Shown here: positions 44,101 through 54,339 of the stretch, piece by piece | How positions within the stretch are numbered: the first letter of the stretch is position 1 | Layout: every line of letters starts with the position of its first letter | DNA from: Paracyclopina nana | Taxonomy: Eukaryota; Arthropoda; Copepoda; Cyclopoida; Cyclopettidae | Assembly (NCBI GenBank): GCA_019096065.1 | Contig: JAGUCH010000002.1 | Coordinates: forward strand, 10,552,501 to 10,616,500 | DNA length: 64,000 bases | Direction: 5' to 3' | The notes under the pieces: generated by a model | The model's database searches: none | Told to the model about the DNA's origin: nothing | What the model saw: the letters and a program-made list of their open reading frames with translations, nothing else | Made by a program: the position numbers and the translations under genes

Positions 44101-45123
44101 AGCCTAGTGACTAAATATTAAGCAAAGTTATCAGGGCCAAAATTGGCTAACTTCACAGTTACTTCCTAGGGGTAGACCTTTCAAATGGCCTATAACATTT
44201 TCAGAAAGCTCTCGGGTCTACTGAATGGATTCTTCAAGGGAGCCAGTCAGTGGCCCTTAAAAGATAGGCATGACTGTAGTAATGACTACTACATACGCTT
44301 TAGTGCTGTCTTTACTTCTCAATCAGGATAGGCAAAGGGCGAATGGAGGGGGGCAAAAAAGGAAGGGGGCAAACTTACTAAAAGGCAAATGAGGGAGCAA
44401 ACGTCCAAAAAGGCAAATGTCTAAAGAGTCAAAAGCCCAAAAAGGCAAATGGGAGGAGGGCAAACGGCGGGGGGCAAAAGGGATACAACCAAAATATGGT
44501 CTTGTGGGTAGGATCGAGTAGAGGGAGCATTTTCAAAAGCTGTCTCCAATAAAATATGCTCCGGCCTCTACTCAGTTCGTACGGTGGCGCAGCGATTAAC
44601 TTTTCATCTTTGGCTGTTGATTTCAAAGTGAGAAGAAATAACTGAAGCAGACTGTGCATTTAATCTTTCAACCTTTGTTTCAGTTTTTGCTGCCATTGCC
44701 GAGAAAAGAGGGATATGAGTTTTTTGTAGTTCAGTTTATGAATAACGAAGCTCATTTCACAACTCTTATTAATTACCAAGCATATGGCGAAAATGCGCCA
44801 GAGAACCTTTGCCTTAGACATTTCACGGAACTGGCTGAAGACAAAGGAATCGTGCTCATGGTCGGAGAATATGACACAAACCTTTTAGTAAGAACCTATT
44901 TTGTCACATTTCTTTGCAGTAACCGACGTATTCATGCTTGTTCTAGACAAATCAAGAGGCCAAGTGCTTAGCTGATCAAATAGAGATGTACTATGCAAAT
45001 CCATCGAAAGAAAAGGAGGCTGTTCTTGAATGTTTCACTTCAACCCCTCAAGATTTTAGTCATCAAGATCTGATTGCTCAGCTAGAGAACATTTCAATCG
45101 CCCAAGATGTGTATAAAGGTTAA
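41161..45123 (+). CDS. ATPAF1: ATPAF1/Atp11, mitochondrial F1-ATPase assembly factor
   Basis: ATPAF1 (yeast Atp11) binds the free F1 beta subunit in the mitochondrial matrix and keeps it from clumping until it pairs with alpha. Exons by GT-AG are 41161-41348, 41519-41672, 43763-43924, 44684-44887 and 44947-45123. They join to 885 nt, 294 residues, close to the human length. The first 37 residues ([20 protein letters not shown] onward) have Arg and no acids, as a matrix-targeting peptide should. The body has [20 protein letters not shown], the hallmark of the family, followed by [17 protein letters not shown]. Later come [13 protein letters not shown] and VLMVGEYD. The second intron (2.1 kb) is packed with repeats and a MITE, and the third (0.76 kb) has a G-rich short repeat. 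It is the fourth gene in the tight cluster. Confidence 0.93.
42090..42441. repeat. Inverted unit of the 305-320 bp repeat
   Basis: This block is the reverse complement of the tandem repeat at 42,830-43,480; GGGTCAAGTTATCTGTGTTA and CAGACCCCTGACAGAGCAG are the mirrored words. Together with that array it makes a large inverted repeat around the MITE at 42,442-42,821, all inside the second intron of ATPAF1. Confidence 0.75.
42442..42821. mobile_element. TA-target MITE, 380 bp, copy 2
   Basis: This is an inverted, almost identical copy of 34,285-34,664, with the same length and TA on both flanks. It separates the two arms of the repeat structure in the ATPAF1 intron. Confidence 0.87.
42830..43480. 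repeat. Tandem repeat of about 305-320 bp
   Basis: The word CACAGATAACTTG occurs at about 42,834, 43,138 and 43,460, so two full units and the start of a third are present. Each has CTGTCAGGGGTCTGAGACAG and ACTGACAGGGCGGGGCAAGC. The units are rich in the CAAGCAG and GGCC words. Confidence 0.8.
43545..43706. repeat. Minisatellite, CTTGCCCTTG unit
   Basis: About fifteen copies of a 10 bp unit (CTTGCCCTTG with variants such as CTTGTTCTTG and CATTGCTTGC) lie in the ATPAF1 intron about 60 bp before exon 3. The same TTGCCC word is in the 305 bp repeat next to it, from which it probably expanded. Confidence 0.85.
43925..44683 (+). other. ATPAF1 third intron
   Basis: This 759 bp intron has a clean GTAAGT donor and a TTTGTTTCAG acceptor. 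Positions 44,330-44,480 hold a purine-rich short repeat (GGGGGCAAA and AAAGGCAAATG words). Nothing else is seen. Confidence 0.7.
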
Positions 45124-45161
45124 TTGTTTTAAAAAGGACATGGATTCCGAGAAAGCTAGAA

Positions 45162-45215
45162 AATAAAGGAGAGTTGCCAAAAAAGCTTATTGTAAATTAG
45201 CGCTTTCTTCTACAG
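45162..45215 (+). promoter_or_regulatory. ATPAF1 poly(A) signal and ENPP-like acceptor
   Basis: AATAAA at 45,162 follows the ATPAF1 stop by 38 bp, and CGCTTTCTTCTACAG ends at 45,215, 46 bp before the next ATG. The whole gap between stop and start is 138 bp. Confidence 0.6.
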
Positions 45216-45261
45216 ACCTATCGAGCTTTCTAGGTAGGCTTTAGAGAGCTGAGTCCAAAGC

Positions 45262-47354
45262 ATGCATATTTGGATCATCGCGGCTCTGTCATTGGGACTA
45301 GTGGCAGTCACTGCTGCTAATGAAGATTACGACTTTACATTCGAAGTGAACCGAGTGGTTGATCCCAGGCCAGAAGAAGAGCTTGCCAGCTCAGATGACG
45401 ATGAGGGCTACGGCCTCAGCAATGAGTTGAGGGAGGTCTATAAGAGGGAACCTTACAAGAAACTTCGAAAATGGCAGAGTGGTTGGAGACGACACCCCTT
45501 GTTTGTCATCATTCTCGGCGGGTACAATAATGATTGATGAGAGAGCTGTTGTTGCAAACTCAACCTTAGGTTTCGCTGGGATTTGGTTGAGCTGAACAAG
45601 AAGAATTTAACTGCGTTTGCTTATCTGAGGCAACACGGGGCGACGATTGAGAAAGTTAACCCAGTATTTCCAACAGAAGATTATCCAGTATGGACCAGCA
45701 TTTCAACAGGTACGAGTCTTCAATCTTAGCATTTCCTCAACCGTAATCTTAATGAAAATATCACTCACATGGAGGGTCTATTAAAGGATTCGTTGTAAAA
45801 TATGGTACACATATTAGCGGGATTTTCATGTATTCTAGCTGCTTTTGGTTTAAGACTGATATGTCGATCCGCAGTTTTTTGCACAAAACATGGGATCGTG
45901 GCTGTATTTGGGGCGCTGAGATGAACTTTGATGACAATATTTCTATGCAAGGTCAATACGTGGAGGATCACAGCATTGTTGGGAATTTCATGTACGACCT
46001 GAAGTACGGGCGCATGTTCAATTCCTCCGATGCCAAGACCACCCGAGAAGCTGAGTGGTGGAAGCACGCCACGCCATTCTGGAGCTCTGCCGCCAAGAAG
46101 GGTCGGAAGATTGCCTTTTACAATTGGCACGACTGCTTGATTCCAGGAGCCGCTCTTGAGGAGGCGTCGGACTGCCGTCCGTTTCGCGGCAACGGCGCAA
46201 TCATACCGTCCAAGTCGAGGATCGCGCGCGAGTTTGACGAGGCCTTTACGAAGCTGTACAAGGGCGGCTACCACCTGACGCTAGTAACGCTGTCCTTCCC
46301 AATGATGCATGAGCTTGCGCGATGATCCCTTTATTTCAGGTGCACACCGACTTGCTCCGGCGAGTGAGCGAGGTGCACGGCCCCGTGTCCGGCGCCATGA
46401 CCCGCGCCTTGCAAGACATTGACGACATTCTGCAGGCCAAGCTCACGGACATTCGGTCCAAGGACGAACGGGCCGGAATGAAGGTGAACCTCGCGCGCTC
46501 AATGCTTGCCAATTGCCTCATCACATATCTTTCAGATGAACTTGCTGGTGCTGTCCGACTACGGGATGACTGACGCCAGCCTCACGACGGAAGTGGCCAT
46601 CGAGGACTACGTGAACCTGGACGACGTGCAGTACATCATCTATTCCGCCGGCTACGCCGCCATCGTCCCCTTCGCGCAGCACCACGAAAACATCATCCGC
46701 AGCTTGGACGACATGCCCGGCGTGGACGTGTACATCGCCAAGAAGGTGCAGGATCCACCCATTTGGGGCACCACGCTCATCCCGGAAGGACTCAAGTTTG
46801 GCCGGGGAGCCTGGACGCAGGACATCCTGGTGGTGGCCAAGCCGTCCTTCCAGATCACGTCGAGCTTGGACGACGGCGACCACCCCAAGGTGGTTCGGGT
46901 GCATGCGATGGCGGACGAGGCGCTGAAGGCTGGCATCGGCTACCGGCCTCGTCCGGAGGAAGTCCTCTACCCCTACATCGACAAGCGAACCGTCATCACG
47001 CGGAAGATCAACGACACCATCCGGGACTACCACCTCTACCACAAGCACAAGATGGACATGGTGACGCAGGCCTACGCCCTCGGTCCAGGTGATTTCTGCC
47101 CTTTGTATAGTTTCATTCGTTGCATGTCCCTTGATTCAGACTTCAAGAGGAGCCACGTGGTCCGCGAGGCCGTGGAGAGCGTCGACTTCTACCAGCTCAT
47201 CTGTTTCCTGCTCCAAATCCCGGCCGAGGAGCACGACGGCAGCTGGAGTCGCATCGAGGGAATGCTCAGCATTTCGCGGGGCTGCAGGGCGTGGCCGGCG
47301 GGCGGCCTCGTGACGATGCTTGTGCTATTATGCTATGTACCACTAATAAATTAA
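45262..47354 (+). CDS. ENPP6-like GPI-anchored protein, probable pseudoenzyme
   Basis: Exons are 45262-45521, 45570-45709, 45952-46283, 46340-46483, 46536-47088 and 47140-47354. They join to 1,644 nt, an open frame of 547 residues. A signal peptide (MHIWIIAALSLGLVAVTAA) and a hydrophobic C-terminal tail (LVTMLVLLCYVPLIN) suggest a GPI-anchored surface protein, as ENPP6 is. The fold is that of ectonucleotide pyrophosphatase/phosphodiesterases, closest to ENPP6 by memory: GFRWD, VFPTEDYPVWTSISTG, DHSIVGNFMYD, WWKHATPFW, VHGPVS, LLVLSDYGMTD, ALGPDF and DGSWSR. Key residues are changed. The metal Asp before GFR is Gly (ILGGFRWD), the nucleophile Thr/Ser is Asp (PTEDYP), the next Asn is Val, and the His of SDHGM is Tyr. 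The paired Asp/His before GP is not clear. It probably binds a ligand or partner without hydrolysis. The ~65-residue Asp/Glu-rich stretch after the signal peptide is unusual. Confidence 0.85.
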
Positions 47355-47482
47355 GCGAAAGCTGTGCTGCGCGGTGCATGGCAGGTATGCTCTCCGCTGG
47401 TTCGGCCGGCCGGCTCGGCTTAGTTTACCTGCATGCACCAACCAAGCGAACCGTTATTCATGGCCTTTTCTTCGGGAGCAAC
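47345..47482 (+). promoter_or_regulatory. ENPP-like poly(A) signal and gap before Flamingo
   Basis: AATAAA at 47,345 overlaps the end of the ENPP-like coding region. The gap to the Flamingo ATG is 128 bp and GC-rich. A weak acceptor (CTTTTCTTCGGGAG-like, ending at 47,478) lies 4 bp before the ATG. No clear promoter is seen, so the start of the Flamingo transcript is uncertain. Confidence 0.4.
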
Positions 47483-49023
47483 ATGAAGGCCGCCGCCGGG
47501 CTGCTCGTGGCCTTGGCCGGCTGCATTGCGGCCGAGCCGCCGACGTTTCCCTCCGCGCTCTACCAGACCTCCGTGTCGGAGGGCCCGCTGGCCCGCAATC
47601 AGACCTTTTTCTCGGTGAAGCTCAATAATGGGTCGGGGGCGAAGTACGCCATGACTTCGCTGATCGACTCGCGGTCGCAGCGGATGTTCGCCATCGACGA
47701 GGACAGCGGCGACATCTCGACGGTGAGCGAGCTCGACCGCGAGTTCATGAGCGTCCACTACTTCAAGGTGACGGGCGTGGTGGAGCCGCGGGCCACGGCC
47801 ACGGCCACCCTGCAGATCTCGGTGCGCGACGTGAACGACAACGCGCCCCAATTCGAGAGCGCCGCCTACAACGCCACCGTGAGGGAGTCGCTGCCCATCG
47901 GCACCTCCCTCGTCACCGTCCGCGCCTCCGACCCCGACGCGGACGAGAACGGCCGCGTCACCTACAGCCTCCTAGCCTCCGACATCTTCCGCATCGACCC
48001 CAACTCGGGCGTGGTGACGCTGCGAGCGAGCCTGGACCGCGAAAACAAGTCGGAGCACGCCATCACCGTGGTGGCCAGGGACAATGCCGCGCCGGCCTCC
48101 GAGAGGCTGGAGGCCAACGCCACCATCCTCGTTCGCCTGATCGACGACAACGACAACGTGCCCTTCTTCACGCGGCGCATCTACTACCTGGACGTGCGCG
48201 AGGACGCCAACGCGGCGGAGCGCCCCAAGGTGGGGCAAGTGGTGGCCATGGACCTCGACGACGGCGAGAATGCCGTCGTCAAGTACTCCATCATCGGAGG
48301 GAATACGGGCGGCGCGTTCGCCGTCGACCCCGAGGACGGCAGCCTCTTTCTGCAGAGGGCCATCGACCGCGAGAAGCAGGACGCCTACAAGCTGATCGTG
48401 AGGGCCCAGGACATCGGCGATCCCCCAAAGTCCAACACCACTCAGGTGGTCATCAACGTGCTCGACGTGAACGACAACGAGCCTCGCTTCCCCAGCACCA
48501 ACTACTACCAGAGCGTGGCCGAAAACGTGCCCGAGGGCTACTCCATTCTCCAGCTCACCGCCTACGATCCAGATCAAGGCGCCAATGCCAATGTGGACTA
48601 CTCGCTGAGAGAGCCCAATCCGGATCTGCCCTTCGACATTGATTCCTCCACCGGATGGATACGCACGAGCAAAAGCCTCGACAGGGAGATGGCCCAATCC
48701 TACCGATTCTACGTGGAGGCCAAGGACCAGGGCACACCCAAGAGTCGCAGTGCTATAGCCACGGTCCAAATCAGCGTACTCGACAGGAACGACAACGACC
48801 CCGTCATGAGTCAGAGGAGCTACGACGTGGAAGTCTCCGAAAGTGAACCGCTCGGCAGGGAGATACTCAAGGTTATCGCCACTGACCCGGACGAAAACGA
48901 GGAGATCCGCTACGAAATTGTAGGCGGAAACACTGCACACGCCTTTTCCATCTCATCGCGTCAAAGCGTCGGCATAATCTCTATTGCTCAGCCCCTGGAC
49001 TTCAACAAGGACAAGGTTTACAG
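47483..49023 (+). CDS. stan: Flamingo/Starry night/CELSR, exon 1
   Basis: Flamingo is a seven-pass cadherin receptor of the planar cell polarity core, acting by homophilic contact between neighbouring cells. This exon codes residues 1-513, beginning with a signal peptide (MKAAAGLLVALAGCIAAEPP) from the ATG at 47,483. Then come cadherin repeats 1-4 and most of 5, with the calcium motifs DVNDNAPQF, DDNDNVPFF, DVNDNEPRF and DRNDNDPVM. The mature protein enters the first cadherin repeat at once, while fly Starry night has a long leader as I recall, so the N-terminus is short or another upstream exon exists. The donor after 49,023 (CAG, then GTATAA) is weak at position +4 to +6, but the frame joins exactly with the acceptor at 57,988. 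Confidence 0.93.
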
Positions 49024-49150
49024 GTATAATGAGAAAGTTCAACAATCTGCTCAATATTTAACGCCAACAGCCAGATGACCACATGTAATGGTTGAAAGCT
49101 TAAATAATTAAGTTTTAATATTTAAAAGTATACCCAAAAGCTTTACTTAT

Positions 49151-50272
49151 ACCCAACCAGAATTTTGCCGAATTTATCGGTTAATATTCGGGACCATTTT
49201 GGAATACTTCGCGAATAGGGGTTTAATCCATGACGGAATTCAATGCTGAGAAATCGATTTGCTCATGAAAAGTAACTGAAATTCAATGTTGATTACTTTC
49301 TGATCATTTCATATGCTTGGCCACTTTCAGCAGAATATTCAGGAACTTTTCAGGAATTGATTTCAGTTAATATTCAAGGACTTGATTTCAGTTTAATTCA
49401 AGGACATGCCAAAAATTCATTTTTTCGGAGCTTTCTAGCTTTTTGATTAAGCTTTCTCTTTCTTTAGACTATGATGGATTTTAAGTGAAAGTAAGAAAGT
49501 TAGAAAAGCTAGAAAGAAAGTTTACCCATGGTGGATTTGAACCCATTTGGATTTGGGCTTTTTTTAGCTATAATATTGTGCAGAACATACTCTAGGTGGA
49601 GCTAGCTTTAATTTTTAGAGTACTTGGAAATTTTTGTTAAGTCTAGCTGTCACTGAATTGTTCTTGAACTATGAAAAAATAATCATTCTTGAAAAGTTAA
49701 TGACATGAACATTCCTTAATTGTAATTGAATATTCAAGTTTCATTCATTATTGAAAAGCTACTGAACATAAGCTCTTGCATAGTTCTTGAATTATAAAGA
49801 AGCTTTGGTTTTTGAAAAGTTGCTGAAATGAACATAACTGAATAGTTCTTGAAAAATTAAGCATACTTTATTGTTGAAAAGTTGATGATTGAAAGTTCTT
49901 GAATAGTTCTTTATTATCAAAAAGTATTCATAATCAAAAAGTTGTTGAATTGCACATAACTGAATTGTTCTTGAATAGTCAAGAAGTATTCATTGTTGAA
50001 AAGTTGCTGAAATCAAAGTTTCTGAATAGTTCTTGAATAGTAAAGTCATATTCATTATTGAAAAGTTACAGAGCTAAACCTATTGAATAGTTCCCAAGCA
50101 GTCAATAGCTTTTCACACTGAGAAGTTGTTGAAAAGTTATAGATAGACCTTAAAGTTCCTGATTTGTTCCCGAGCACTCCAGAAGTTTTCATCAATGAAA
50201 AACTCTCGAAAAGCTCATTTTTCCAATTCGGGAATTATTCAGGCCCGAATCGGTAGCTAAAATTCTGTTTGG
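49151..50272. mobile_element. Element with CCCAACCAGAATT ends
   Basis: The left end is CCCAACCAGAATTTTG and the right end the complement of CCCAAACAGAATTTTAG; inverted similarity continues through a CCGATT/TATCGG-like word. The interior from about 49,640 to 50,190 is a loose tandem repeat of about 65 bp (GAATAGTTCTTGAATAG, TGAAAAGTTGCTGAA). No coding capacity. It shares its ends with the MITE at 6,052-6,340. Confidence 0.7.
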
Positions 50273-50329
50273 GCCACATTATGGTTGGTGTACCTCTGAG
50301 TTGTACTGTGCTGCGAATTTTGTTGCGAC

Positions 50330-50816
50330 GAGTAATGGTTGGGATATACTAAAATGCGCAACATGCGCGACAAGCGCGTCAACCTACTAAAATGCGCGAC
50401 TACTAAAATGCGCGACATGCAAAGTACTCATAAGACATGAAAGCTGATTTTATCACAATAAATAGAGGCCGCCCCAAAACCGCACTTTGTATTTAAATAT
50501 ATATATGTATATCTGCAATTGGAATGAGTTGTGGATTTTTTAAAGACAACTTTAACTTTGATGTATCTTCTTAAAGAAAGAGACATAAGTTCTAGTTGTA
50601 CAGTAATTTTTGGGCTTCGCTAATGCGCAGCCGATTTGATGAAAAATCAGAATTGGAGAAAAATTCTTCAACGGGACACACTGCACTGTGAAGTGTGCAA
50701 AAGTGAGGGAATTGCTTTTTTAAAGCTAATAGCTGCCCAACCTTTTGTATTTGCAAGATTTGGCTACTGTTGCACATGTCGCGCATTTTAGTAGGTACTA
50801 AAAATGCGCGACAACT
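50330..50816. mobile_element. Foldback element with AAAATGCGCGACATG ends
   Basis: The left end has TACTAAAATGCGCGAC three times and the right end has the complement (CATGTCGCGCATTTTAGTAG). The middle 350 bp are AT-rich. A related scrap lies at 349-410. Confidence 0.7.
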
Positions 50817-51035
50817 GAAGTATAATTTAGGTTTCAATTACTTGTACTCTTAAAGCTTTTCTTAGTAAAAACAATATAGCCTTGTTACCTCATTGGCTAT
50901 AGAACATTCTAATATGTTCCAAGAATATAAAATTAACATTTGCTATTTTTTGTAAAACTGGACACATGCGTGTAGTCTTTTTTTTGGTAAAAAAAGTGGA
51001 AAAACTAATTGAGCCATCTGGTTAAGTTTGTTTAG

Positions 51036-51780
51036 GTTGCTTGTTACATGGTCATCTGCTTGTCACTCCTTGACACCAGAGACTTATATAACAAGAGAAG
51101 TGCTACTGGGCGAGGCTTAAGGGGGTGCGTTTGCAGATCTGCTGCACGCTCCAAAAGAGACTTCAATGGAATTTTGGTGCGGGCTGGCTGAATTTGGGCC
51201 GGGGCAGACTTTTGATTGCTAATGACTCCTAAATGAGCCCACTTAGCCAAAATAGTCCTATTTTACGAGTTGCTCAATTTTGCTAGGGCTATCTTTTGTA
51301 TTTTATAAATATTTCTCCGACTTTTAGGAATTAAAAGTTGTAAAACAGAGGTGCCAGTTGGTGTTTTCCTTTCTGGATCAAGGCAGCCTGTTGACTACTT
51401 TATTAGAACAGCTGACCCAAAAGTTATCAAAATCACTTGTAGCACTTGGCGCGCGCTCGCGTGCAGTGAGAATGCAAGAAGTAGCACTTCTCTTTCTATA
51501 TAAGTCTCTGCTTGACACTATTCTTTGTGTCATCAAGTTACCTTTTTCATACACTCCAAAACCATCAATATAGAGCATGTTTTGAACAAACTAAGGGGCT
51601 TTCCATGTGGTGCTTTTTTGACACTTAGTTACCAAAACTCGAGACTACAATCAGTGCTAAATTTTCCATGTTACCGAAATGCAAGAGTTACCAGACTAAG
51701 CAGAAAGTCACATAGCTTAAATTGGTGTTTTTTGTAAGAAAAAGAGGATAAATAAAACTAGGTAAAGGCGTCCATAAATG
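51036..51780. mobile_element. Foldback element, GAGACTTATATAA arms
   Basis: AGAGACTTATATAACAAGAG and AGAAGTGCTACT near 51,080-51,110 are mirrored near 51,478-51,510. The outer words (TTGCTTGTTACATG, and TAAATTGGTGTTTTTTG near 51,720) also occur in the elements at 55,585-56,380 and 57,500-57,765, so these three belong to one family. Confidence 0.65.
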
Positions 51781-52459
51781 GACAGCGGAGGGCGGGCCTA
51801 CGGAGATATTTGAAAGTAGCCCTTTATTTTATAAAGAAATGGGAGCATGCTTCACTGGTAGCAAGGAGTTACAAGTGTGGCTCATTTCTGTTTTACATTG
51901 CAATGATAGAAATTATTGATCTGAGCTAGACTAAGAAAATAAGCAGCTGATTAAATACAATTTATCATGAAAGTTTTATATTGAGGAACCATAAACTCTG
52001 CTCTTATGAAACCAATGAGGTGATTCATTATTTTGGTGCTTTTATTCTACATGATTATTGATGTTTCTAAAATATGGTTGATTATGGTAATCCCCAAGGT
52101 ATAACAAAACTTTACAAAAAGTACTTACAGCAGTTTTTGAATTAATTTAAGGTCTCCCGGTATAATGATGTGTCATTATGGGGCAATATTATGAAGATAT
52201 TTGTAAATATCAGGTACTTTCAAAAACATTTTATCAATTTTTTCTGCATAATTGTTTTGTTTGAAACATATACCTTTGCCATTGAGAATTCAATGTCAAT
52301 GTTTCCTTTTTTTCAATATTGTCATTGTGCTAGGTGAACTGGGCCTAAGAATTGTACAATTATTTAGCAGATGACTTCATTAAATATTATGATTTGCCAA
52401 GAATGATTTGTGTAAATTAGAGGATCAAAAGTTAAATTAATTCAGTGAATATTGTGGCC

Positions 52460-53735
52460 AGACTTGGATCAATTAGAACATACTGTCCTTGGATAGACTG
52501 AAATGGATCATGCTTGGATCGACAGCTAGAATACATTGTACATTCTTAGAATGCAACAGCAATCAGTCACTGGATCGACAAAACACACTGTTCTTGGATA
52601 GACTGGCAGAACAAAGAGTGTTAAGATATAGATAATAAAGTGACATGATTGTTTAAAAGTTTACATCAAATTAAATGCAGCTTAAGTTTTATTTGCCAAG
52701 ATTTTCTTCATTAAAGCTTAAAATATTAATTGGTTTAACATTTTTGATATGCCTTATTTTAGCTTGGGTTCTATTTTTGATGTTTGGTGCTCAGATGAAA
52801 AATAGCTGCTTGGTTCTCAAATTTTTCCCAACCTCTCAGGGATTTTTCTTGGGGTCTAACTTTTGCTGAGGGGGTAGGGAACTATTAGTCTAGTCGATCC
52901 AAATATAGTTTAATCTGTAGCTGATATAGTTTATCTGGAATGGCACTACCTGGTCAGCTCATTCATTCAAAATAAATATACTGCCTTTTGCCCCAGGTAC
53001 TTGTTCCCCTATTGACTTCAGTTGACCAGTAACGCTCTACTAAAACATAGGAGCTTTTTCATTCAGCAACCTTCACTTTATGGAACTGAGTCACAATATG
53101 TACAGTTGCACTCAGGTGCAAATATGCTGATATTAAGAAGACCCGTGTCATACGCATGGATCAACTGAGACAAACATAGACCAAGACCAACTGTGGGCAG
53201 CCACACTTGGATTGACTAGAACATTGACTGCAACAGATCATCCCAAGATTGATTATGAGAACACACTGTCCTTGGATCAATAAGACAGGATTGTACTTGA
53301 ATCAATAGTCATGACAGAGACGGACTTGGGTCAACTAGAACTGTACTTGGATAGACTGGCAGAATGTACTGCACTTGCATCGAAAAACGGATTGCCCTTG
53401 GATTGACTGTTATAACAAACAGTCCCTGGATAGACTAGAGCTAATCTGGTACTATTGGGAGTAGACAGACTAGAAAAACACTTTGTTGATTCGTTTTGTC
53501 GATCCAAGGACTGTGCGTTCTCATAGTGGGTCCTAGGACAGTTTGTCTTGTCTATCGAGGCACAACTCGTTTTTCTAGTTTAACTAAATGCATTAAGTTC
53601 TGGTCTATCTGAGGACTGTGTGCTCAGATAGTAGATCCAAGGCAAATCCTTTTGTCAATTCAAGTCCAGTTCGCTGTAGTCTATCCACGAACAATCCATT
53701 GTCAATCCAAGAGTAGGAGTTGACCAAATGTTTGC
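52460..53735. repeat. Complex inverted repeat of TTGGATAGACTGG words
   Basis: The left two thirds repeat words such as CTGTCCTTGGATAGACTG at irregular 35-60 bp spacing. From about 53,490 the same words appear in reverse orientation (TCTATCCACGAACA, GATCCAAGGACTGTG). The interior near 52,660-53,130 is AT-rich with no repeat. It reads as a decayed foldback element made of a simple unit. Confidence 0.65.
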
Positions 53736-54300
53736 TAGAAACAGGACCTACTGTCCACATGGTCTAACTAGTATTTGAACAGAATTGCTGACCATGACCA
53801 ACTGGAAGACCAAGATTAACAAATAGATTAGTCAGTTCTTGGACCTGGCTGTCCAAAATCTACCTATGTCCTAGAAAATCTAAGTTGGCCATGGTTATCA
53901 AAGTAATCTATAGCTGCTCATGTCAGCTATGGTTTCAGTCAGAAATGGTGACTCAAGTCACACCTTATGTGGCTGCACAAGGTGAAGCTTTAACAAGTCA
54001 TGGTTACCCAAGTCAGTCATAAGTAGTTTGTGGTTAACCAAGTCAGCCCTGGCTAGTTAAGTCACCCAATGGCTTCACTAGTCAGTTCTTCTTGTTGAGT
54101 GAATTTAAGTCAGTTACACAATTTAAGCCCAACTTAGTATGTTTTAGAATAGTAGTTGGTTACTGTCATGCCATGGTCTGGGTCAGTCATACCAGTAGGT
54201 CATGTTCCTGATATGTTTTATTGGTCATGATCTGGGTCCTTCATAAGTTGGTCATGTTTCTGTGAGCCTGTAGTTTGTCCTTTTGCCCAGTCAAACTAGT
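53736..54300. repeat. Loose repeat of AAGTCA/GGTCATG words
   Basis: CAAGTCAG, TGGTTA and GTCATG words recur every 20-40 bp. There is no coding sense. It may be the decayed continuation of the preceding repeat. Confidence 0.45.
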
Positions 54301-54339
54301 GGCAAAAAGTCCATAAAGGCTCAATCTCAATTTGCTTGC

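Noticed and set aside
45952-46283. Catalytically active ENPP annotation
   Set aside because: Family membership is clear, but at least four active-site positions are replaced, so activity should not be assumed.
52460-53735. Array of regularly spaced repeats
   Set aside because: Spacing is irregular and the words change orientation; a decayed foldback repeat explains it.
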